Shown: positions 6,840-11,238 of the stretch, piece by piece | Layout: each line of letters begins with the position of its first letter | Numbering within the stretch: position 1 is the first letter of the stretch | NCBI GenBank assembly: GCA_030740335.1 | Contig: JASLXL010000268.1 | Location: 1-11,238, forward strand | Source of the DNA: SAR202 cluster bacterium | GTDB taxonomy: Bacteria > Chloroflexota > Dehalococcoidia > SAR202 > CAJWER01 | DNA: 11,238 bases | Direction of reading: 5' to 3' | The notes under the pieces: generated by a model | What the model was told of the DNA's origin: nothing | The model's database searches: none | What the model saw: the letters and a program-made list of their open reading frames with translations, nothing else | Position numbers and translations under genes: made by a program

Positions 6840-7002
6840 AAGAGGGAATTGTGTATCGCGTTGTCCCTATGATACCCCGCTAAATCCGGAGCCATTTGCC
6901 TCACCTGTCACGCTTGAGCCGTGGGCGGGCTAGCTTAGTCACAGATTCTACCAGTCTGAGAAGCTGTGATAAAGGCCCTAGGGATATCTCCCTGCATCAA
7001 TT

Positions 7003-7058
7003 TGGAACTCAAACTCAAGCGGGCCAATACGGGTGAGTGGCCAACAACTCGAGTTCCA
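7003..7058. repeat. Nested inverted repeat upstream of mnmA
   Basis: Outer arms TGGAACTC (7003-7010) and GAGTTCCA (7051-7058) enclose inner arms GGCCA (7022-7026) and TGGCC (7038-7042). It can fold as a two-tier hairpin about 100 bp before mnmA. If mnmA is transcribed from the -10 box at 7151 this element is not in its leader. No U-run follows. Confidence 0.4.
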
Positions 7059-7119
7059 TTCAGGCGAATATCGCCTAGGAAGTCCAGAGCGAACTTGGCT
7101 TAAGGTGTGATAGGCCCTT

Positions 7120-7145
7120 GCCGGCACAGCGCGCGCAGCGCCGGC
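7120..7145. repeat. GC-rich inverted repeat just upstream of the mnmA -10 box
   Basis: GCCGGC at 7120-7125 and again at 7140-7145 (self-complementary), flanking ACAGCGCGCGCAGC. The right arm ends five bases before the -10 hexamer. It could be an operator or simply GC-rich sequence. Confidence 0.35.
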
Positions 7146-7147
7146 TG

Positions 7148-7156
7148 TGTTACGCT
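7148..7156 (+). promoter_or_regulatory. Extended -10 promoter of mnmA, probably leaderless
   Basis: TGTTACGCT is an extended -10 element (TG, one base, TANNNT). No good -35 is seen at 16-18 bp. Only six bases separate it from the mnmA ATG, so transcription would start at or next to the A of the ATG, and there is no ribosome site in front of the gene. Confidence 0.55.
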
Positions 7157-7162
7157 TTTTGG

Positions 7163-8287
7163 ATGGAAAAAGGACGTGTTGTAGTTGCGATGTCCGGTGG
7201 TGTGGACTCATCCGTGGCGGCGCTGCTGTTGAAACAGCAGGGCTACGATGTCGTGGGCGTGACCATGCGGCTGTGGACTGAGGAGCGTGGCGATGTTCCG
7301 GCCTCTGCGAAGCGGTGCTGCTCGGTAGAGGACATCGACGATGCTCGGCGGGTCTGCCAGAAGATTGGTGTGCCCCATTACGTCATGAACCTGGAGCGCG
7401 AGTTCCAGGAGCATGTAGTTGACTATTTCTGCCAAGAGTACGATCGCGGTCGCACCCCTCATCCGTGCCTCGCATGCAACGACAAGATCAAATTCGATTT
7501 CCTGTTGAAGCGAGCCCTTTTCCTGGACGCGGACTACATTGCGACGGGTCACTATGCTCGGGTCGCGAGAACTGGTGAAGCTTACCGATTGCTGAAAGGG
7601 CTGGACGCCAGCAAAGATCAGTCCTACGTGCTGTTCACACTTGGACAGGCGGAGTTGAGCAGGCTGTTGTTGCCTATTGGCGAGGTAGACAAGGCAGATG
7701 TGCGCGTAATGGCTGCTGAGGCTGGGCTCGCGGTGGCGGATAAGCCAGACAGCCAGGAGATTTGCTTCATTCCAAGTGGCGACTATCGCAAATTCATCGA
7801 GGATCGAGGGAAGCCCAGGCCCGGCGACCTCGTTGATATGGATGGTGCGCTGATCAAACGGCACCCCGGCGTGCAGTTCTTCACGATCGGACAGCGTCGT
7901 GGACTGGGACTCCCGGGCGGCGGTAAAAGTCCTGTGTTCGTTACAGACATCGACCCAGAGACCAACCGTGTCACGGTCGGTGCGGAGAGTGATCTGTATC
8001 GAGACGTCCTGTGGGCTTCTGGGCTCTCCTTCACGTCAGGACACCCGCCGGAGGTTCCGATACCTGTAACTGTCAAAATTCGATACAAGTCCTCAGCCAA
8101 CCGAGCTACGCTAACCATGCGGGGAGATTGGGTTACGGTGCAGTTTGACGAGCCGCAGCGCGCCATCACGCCGGGTCAGCCTGCAGTGTTTTACGATGGC
8201 GACGAGGTTGTTGGTGGGGGCTTCATTGAGGTCCGTGAGCCATCTCCGATTCAGGTGGCTCGAGTCGGACTACAGCGCGCCATTTAA
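7163..8287 (+). CDS. mnmA: tRNA-specific 2-thiouridylase MnmA
   Basis: MnmA puts the 2-thio group on U34 of the tRNAs for Lys, Glu and Gln, activating the uridine with ATP. The 374-residue length is normal. Visible motifs: PP-loop SGGVDSS (11-17), KRCCSVEDIDDA (50-61), RTPHPCLACNDKIKFD (97-112), ATGHYARV (127-134), DQSYVLF (152-158), SQEICFIP (197-204, Cys201) and GQRRGLG (243-249). The anticodon-proximal Cys motif is CLAC (Cys102, Cys105), where many enterobacterial-type enzymes have Asp-x-x-Cys. With Cys201 this matches the older iron-sulfur-dependent type described from Thermus. ATG 7163 is chosen over the upstream GTG-type start at 7118 because family members begin a few residues before the PP-loop, and an extended -10 box lies between the two. 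The rnhB gene follows after 50 bp. Confidence 0.97.
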   Translation: MEKGRVVVAMSGGVDSSVAALLLKQQGYDVVGVTMRLWTEERGDVPASAKRCCSVEDIDDARRVCQKIGVPHYVMNLEREFQEHVVDYFCQEYDRGRTPHPCLACNDKIKFDFLLKRALFLDADYIATGHYARVARTGEAYRLLKGLDASKDQSYVLFTLGQAELSRLLLPIGEVDKADVRVMAAEAGLAVADKPDSQEICFIPSGDYRKFIEDRGKPRPGDLVDMDGALIKRHPGVQFFTIGQRRGLGLPGGGKSPVFVTDIDPETNRVTVGAESDLYRDVLWASGLSFTSGHPPEVPIPVTVKIRYKSSANRATLTMRGDWVTVQFDEPQRAITPGQPAVFYDGDEVVGGGFIEVREPSPIQVARVGLQRAI

Positions 8288-8337
8288 CCTCCGAGCGCGT
8301 CTTCGAGACTTTTTGGTTCGCATGGTGACTGACGCCT

Positions 8338-9000
8338 GTGAAGACTTCCAGAACAAAGAAGCCACGCAGCGAGCGCCCGCGCCCTGACAACAGCGAGGAG
8401 ACTGCGCTACTGGGTCAGGGCTACTCGCTCGTCGCTGGAATGGACGAGGCCGGCCGAGGTCCGCTGGCAGGGCCGGTCGTGGCGGGTCTGATTATCCTGC
8501 CAAGGAGCCTGTCCGGGCCGTGGGTAAAGGACATTCGCGACAGCAAGGTCATGACGCGGATACAGCGCGAGAAGGTCTTTGGGCACCTGGAAGAGGAGGC
8601 TCTGGGCTTTCAGAATGGGGCCGCGTCGGCTCTGGAGATCGATCAGTTGGGCATAGTGCCCGCTACCCGCCTCGCGATGACCAGGGCGCTGAACGCATTG
8701 GCGCTGATGCCCCAATTCCTGTTGTTAGACGCATTCCTGCTGCCTGGCGTCGACATACCGCAATTGGCAATCGTCAAGGGCGACGCGACGTGCCTTTCGA
8801 TAGCTGCGGCGTCGGTGGTTGCGAAGGTGACCCGTGACCGCATGATGGAGGAGCTTGACGAGCAATTTCCCGGCTACAGCTTTGCACAAAACAAGGGATA
8901 TGGGACCGGAGAGCACATGCGGATACTGGAGGAGCTAGGCCCCTGCCCCATTCATCGATTCAGCTTCGAGCCCATCAAGGGTTCAGGAGCAACGAGATGA
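8338..9000 (+). CDS. rnhB: Ribonuclease HII
   Basis: RNase HII nicks DNA 5' of single misincorporated ribonucleotides and also cuts RNA in RNA-DNA hybrids. In this 220-residue protein the metal-binding acidic residues are visible: D36-E37 in GMDEAGRGPLAGPVVA, D131 in LLLDAF and D149 in VKGDA. The GRG motif (39-41), DSK (68-70), SIAAASVVAKVTRD (154-167) and NKGYGTGEH (185-193) with the Tyr that stacks on the ribonucleotide are also present. The usual LLxDG is LLLDAF here. The first 25 residues are a Lys/Arg/Pro-rich extension. The start is GTG 8338: an in-frame TGA at 8326 rules out anything longer, and no later start would keep the catalytic Asp with a normal lead-in. No clear ribosome site precedes it. 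Its stop overlaps the next start (ATGA), so it is coupled with yraN. Confidence 0.95.
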   Translation: MKTSRTKKPRSERPRPDNSEETALLGQGYSLVAGMDEAGRGPLAGPVVAGLIILPRSLSGPWVKDIRDSKVMTRIQREKVFGHLEEEALGFQNGAASALEIDQLGIVPATRLAMTRALNALALMPQFLLLDAFLLPGVDIPQLAIVKGDATCLSIAAASVVAKVTRDRMMEELDEQFPGYSFAQNKGYGTGEHMRILEELGPCPIHRFSFEPIKGSGATR

Positions 9001-9400
9001 GCACACCTCGAATCCAACTTGGCATGTTCAGCAAAGGGCTGAAGAGACGCCATCTGGAGTCCCTGGGCTACAACATATTGGCTGCCAACGTCCGATTTAC
9101 GTCTGGCGAAATCGCCTGGCCGCGGAACACGGCAAGACCATTGTGTTTGTGGAGGTACGAACCGTAAGGGGCACGTGGGTCGGCTCGCCAGAGGAGTCTA
9201 CAACACCCAGGAAGCGCTCCAAGATGAAAGCGACAGCGCAAGAATACGTGCAGGCCCACGAGTCGAAGGAGCGCGACTGGCGCATCGACGTTGTAGCTGT
9301 GGAGATAGGGCAAGACGGGCGGCTGCGGCGCATAGACATCGTCGAGAACGCGGTCGAGGGGTTAGCTAGTTCGTCCCGCGCTCCGAAGCGTCTGAATTAG
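8997..9400 (+). pseudogene. yraN: YraN/UPF0102 family protein, broken by a one-base deletion
   Basis: The UPF0102 family has a restriction-endonuclease-like fold, and its role is unsettled. The gene starts at ATG 8997, overlapping the rnhB stop, with AGGAG seven bases upstream. This frame gives MSTPRIQLGMFSKG, HLESLGYNILAANVRFTSGEI and then goes wrong at about 9114, ending at TAA 9165-9167. The family sequence resumes in another frame: LAAEHGKTIVFVEVRTVRGTW, SPEESTTPRKRSKMKA, RDWRIDVVAVEI and RRIDIVENAVEGL, to the stop at 9400. Reading GAAATCGCCTGGCC as GAAATCG(A)CCTGGCC would restore GEIDLAAEHGKT exactly, so one A in the codon of the conserved Asp is missing. The repaired length of about 134 residues is typical. 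Either a real pseudogenising mutation or a sequencing or assembly error. The site is not a long homopolymer. The rest shows no other damage, which suggests the change is recent or an error. Confidence 0.88.
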
Positions 9401-9537
9401 CTTTGAACCAATAGTCGCCAGTCGGGACCATGCCTCCACAGGTTCACCACAAACGAAAGCTCAGATAAGCCTCCCGTGACGGGCAATGCCTGCAATGCGA
9501 CACTTCCAGAGCAAGGCAGTCGTAGTTCGCGAGCCCG

Positions 9538-9546
9538 TGTTAGAAT
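9538..9546 (+). promoter_or_regulatory. Extended -10 promoter of thiE, probably leaderless
   Basis: TGTTAGAAT is an extended -10 element with the same GTGTTANNNTTTT surroundings as the one before mnmA. Seven bases separate it from the ATG at 9554, so the transcript would begin at about the start codon. No -35 and no ribosome site are seen. Confidence 0.55.
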
Positions 9547-9553
9547 TTTCGCC

Positions 9554-10579
9554 ATGAACCCCTTGGTTGCCGCTCAAACACATGCACTCGTAGAGAACAT
9601 CCGGCTGCTGGAAGCCTTCGTCACCGCGCCGTTGGACCTCTACTCCGATATCCGCATGCTCCGCGAGGCGCTGCCGTTGGAGGAAGCCGGAGATCTGACG
9701 CAGTCCGAGAATCAGGAGCGGTGCCTGAGTTACCGTGGACTCACAGCCGAGCCGGGACTTTTGGCCCTGCGGGCAGCCACTCAGATAGAGGACGTACTTG
9801 TCACGCTGGCATCCGTCACTGACAGTGACGGCCCTATACTCAAACCGGAATGGATCTCCCAGGCACAAAAGGTGATTTCACGGGTGCTGCAGCGGGTTGG
9901 GGGCGATGTACGTAGCGAGGCTGCGGCGCGTGTTCGCGGCCTTTATGTGATTATCGACCCGGAGGTTACCGGAGGCAGGCCGGTTCCTGAGATCGCGCGC
10001 GCTGCCCTGGAAGGCGGCGCACAGGTACTCCAATACCGCAACAAGACCGGTGATGCCGCAGATGTACTGCCCGAAGCCATCGAAATGGGTGCGTTGTGCC
10101 GGGAGTACAGCGCCCTTTTTATCATGAACGACGATCCAACGCTGGCGGCCGCATCGGGGGCCGACGGTCTGCATGTTGGGCAGCAGGATTTACCTGTGCT
10201 GGAGGCCAGACGCTTTCTGGGCTGGGAGCGTCTAGTCGGACGTTCCAACAACAACATGGACGAGGTCTCGGAGTCGGTGGAGACGGGTGCTGACTACCTG
10301 GCTGTGGGTGCAGTGTTTCCGACGAGCACGATGGGTAAGTCCACCCGCCCGGTCGTGGGGCCAGATTTTGTCAGAACGGCCAAGCAGTTCGCTGACCAGC
10401 CCATAGTTGCGATTGGCGGCATTAATGCGAGCAACGTCGGACAGGTTGTAGTGGCCGGCGCAGACTGTATTTGCGTGGTGGGCGCTGTGACCCTCGCGGA
10501 TGTCCCTCACGTGGCTACGCAGAAGCTCGTGGAAGCTATCGCAAACGCAAAGCAGAATAGGCCTATCAAAACGAGGTGA
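9554..10579 (+). CDS. thiE: Thiamine-phosphate synthase with N-terminal extension
   Basis: ThiE joins hydroxymethylpyrimidine diphosphate to thiazole phosphate, giving thiamine phosphate. The catalytic TIM barrel spans about residues 127-335 of 341: GLYVIIDP (129-136), VLQYRNK (158-164), NDDPTLAAASGADGLHVGQQDLP (192-214), VGRSNNN (228-234), GADYLAVGAVFPTSTMGKS (245-263) and VAIGGINASN (285-294). The usual GxSTH/GxSAH diphosphate-side motif is GRSNNN, a noticeable change. Residues 1-125 are extra compared with a typical 210-residue ThiE; they look helical and match no domain I can name with confidence. A ThiD2-like domain (PF17792), known at this position in other ThiE proteins, is the first thing to test. 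ATG 9554 is preferred over an in-frame upstream start at 9476 because a -10 box lies directly before it. The translin-family gene follows after 2 bp. Confidence 0.92.
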   Translation: MNPLVAAQTHALVENIRLLEAFVTAPLDLYSDIRMLREALPLEEAGDLTQSENQERCLSYRGLTAEPGLLALRAATQIEDVLVTLASVTDSDGPILKPEWISQAQKVISRVLQRVGGDVRSEAAARVRGLYVIIDPEVTGGRPVPEIARAALEGGAQVLQYRNKTGDAADVLPEAIEMGALCREYSALFIMNDDPTLAAASGADGLHVGQQDLPVLEARRFLGWERLVGRSNNNMDEVSESVETGADYLAVGAVFPTSTMGKSTRPVVGPDFVRTAKQFADQPIVAIGGINASNVGQVVVAGADCICVVGAVTLADVPHVATQKLVEAIANAKQNRPIKTR

Positions 10580-10581
10580 CC

Positions 10582-11238
10582 ATGACTATCGATCGAAAAG
10601 CCGAGCTGGCAGCGGTGTCTGAAACCTCTAGGGCTTCATTTTTGGAGACGCACAACGCGCGAGAACAGGCCCTGAGGCTGTCCCGCGAGATCGTGCGAAA
10701 CTCGGCGAACAGCATCAGGGCCACTCACCGTGCGGAGTACGAGAAGGCGCATGAGCTTTTGCAGGCGGTGTCGGACCTCAAAAACGAGATGGACGAGGTT
10801 CTTGCCGGCCATCCTCGGGTCTACTACGCGGGATTCGTCGAGGACGCAGTGAAGGAGTATGTGGAGGCAAGCGCCACCCTGTCATTTGCGGAAGGTAGGC
10901 CACTAGCAGGGCCAGGGGAGCTTGGAATCGGGGCTGCTCCATACATGAACGCCATGGCGGAGGCGGCAGGCGAAATGCGCCGCTTTATCCTCGACGCGCT
11001 TCGGCGTGACGACGTGAGCCGATGCGAGGAGCTGCTAGGTGTCATGGACGATATCTACAGTCACCTGGTCTCGATGGACTTCCCCGATGCCGTGACAAGG
11101 GGCCTGCGCCGCAGTACTGACATGGCCCGTAGAGTACTGGAACGGACCCGTGGAGACCTGACTGTGGCCATACGACAGCGTCGCCTTGAGAGAAAGCTGG
11201 CCGAGTTGCAAAGATCGATTGGCGAAAGCTCAGGGGCC
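10582..11238 (+). CDS. Translin-family protein (3' partial)
   Basis: The open frame of 219 codons runs to the window's end without a stop. Translin and its partner TRAX are helical RNA- and DNA-binding proteins that assemble into octamers; TRAX-type subunits are RNases. Visible family features are AREQALRLSREIVRNSANSIRATHR (26-50), YAGFVEDAVKEYVEA (82-96), PYMNAMAEAAGEMRR (120-134), VMDDIYSHLVSMDFPDAVTRGLRRSTDMARRVLERTRGDLT (154-194). The acidic set E92, E95 (EYVEA) and D156/D157 (MDDIY) sits where TRAX has its metal-binding residues, so nuclease activity is plausible. Such genes are common in archaea and, among bacteria, seem limited mainly to Chloroflexota; some have been misannotated as haloacid dehalogenases. 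The ATG lies 2 bp after the thiE stop, with GAGGTGA inside the thiE end as ribosome site, so the two are cotranscribed. Little of the C-terminus should be missing. Confidence 0.85.
   Translation, partial: MTIDRKAELAAVSETSRASFLETHNAREQALRLSREIVRNSANSIRATHRAEYEKAHELLQAVSDLKNEMDEVLAGHPRVYYAGFVEDAVKEYVEASATLSFAEGRPLAGPGELGIGAAPYMNAMAEAAGEMRRFILDALRRDDVSRCEELLGVMDDIYSHLVSMDFPDAVTRGLRRSTDMARRVLERTRGDLTVAIRQRRLERKLAELQRSIGESSGA

Larger units (their letters stand above)
6788..7162. other. Divergent intergenic region
   Basis: 375 bp between the minus-strand 65-residue gene and plus-strand mnmA. It holds an 8 bp tandem repeat, an inverted repeat TCACAG/CTGTGA (6939-6944 and 6964-6969), a nested inverted repeat (7003-7058), a GC-rich hairpin (7120-7145) and the extended -10 box of mnmA. 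I see no protein gene and no tRNA. I could not find a convincing promoter for the 65-residue gene; TATCAT on the minus strand near 6870 is the best -10 candidate but lacks a -35. Confidence 0.6.

Noticed and set aside
7118..7162. Longer mnmA start upstream of the ATG at 7163
   Set aside because: The extra 15 residues do not resemble MnmA, and the -10 box lies inside that stretch.
9143..9400. Separate small gene covering the second half of yraN
   Set aside because: Its sequence is the C-terminal part of the YraN family, continuous with the upstream half after adding one base. It is a fragment, not an independent gene.
9476..9553. Longer thiE start upstream of the ATG at 9554
   Set aside because: No ribosome site is seen, and the promoter-like TGTTAGAAT falls inside the extension.

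Overview
The window reads as a piece of a bacterial chromosome of moderate to high GC. The best guess for the source is Chloroflexota (Dehalococcoidia or SAR202-like). That guess rests on the run mnmA, rnhB, yraN, thiE and a translin-family gene, plus the style of the proteins. Bacterial translin-family genes are, as I recall, mainly known from Chloroflexota and are otherwise archaeal. No database search was possible, so this is inference. I found no rRNA, tRNA, CRISPR array, insertion sequence or phage gene.

Layout. (1) 1-4645, plus strand: the 3' nine-tenths of a divergent SecA-type translocation ATPase, then a promoter and a two-gene unit holding a lipoprotein with a Gly/Ser/Arg/Tyr-rich tail and an unrecognised 351-residue soluble protein. 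(2) 4646-4995: a 350 bp non-coding gap between convergent genes. It ends in a perfect 28 bp palindrome that serves as the terminator of the minus-strand genes. (3) 6787-4996, minus strand: an unrecognised 65-residue protein, a DUF4178 protein and an eight-helix DUF350 (YjfL-type) membrane protein with four copies of the family's repeat. A near-consensus promoter lies just upstream of the DUF4178 gene. (4) 6788-7162: a 375 bp divergent intergenic region with an 8 bp tandem repeat and several inverted repeats. (5) 7163-11238, plus strand: mnmA (tRNA 2-thiouridylase), rnhB (RNase HII), a frameshifted yraN, thiE with an extra N-terminal region, and a translin-family gene that runs off the window.

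The right half is housekeeping: tRNA modification, removal of ribonucleotides from DNA, thiamine synthesis and probable RNA processing. mnmA and thiE each have an extended -10 box placed so close to the ATG that the transcripts would be leaderless. rnhB-yraN and thiE-translin are tightly packed pairs.

The left half is the less described part. DUF350 and DUF4178 proteins are recurrent partners in envelope-stress and polyamine-linked neighbourhoods of unsolved function. Here they converge on a lipoprotein and an orphan protein behind a SecA paralogue. The idea that these form one membrane-associated module is inference. The clearest single anomaly is a one-base deletion in yraN that removes a conserved Asp codon and breaks the frame.
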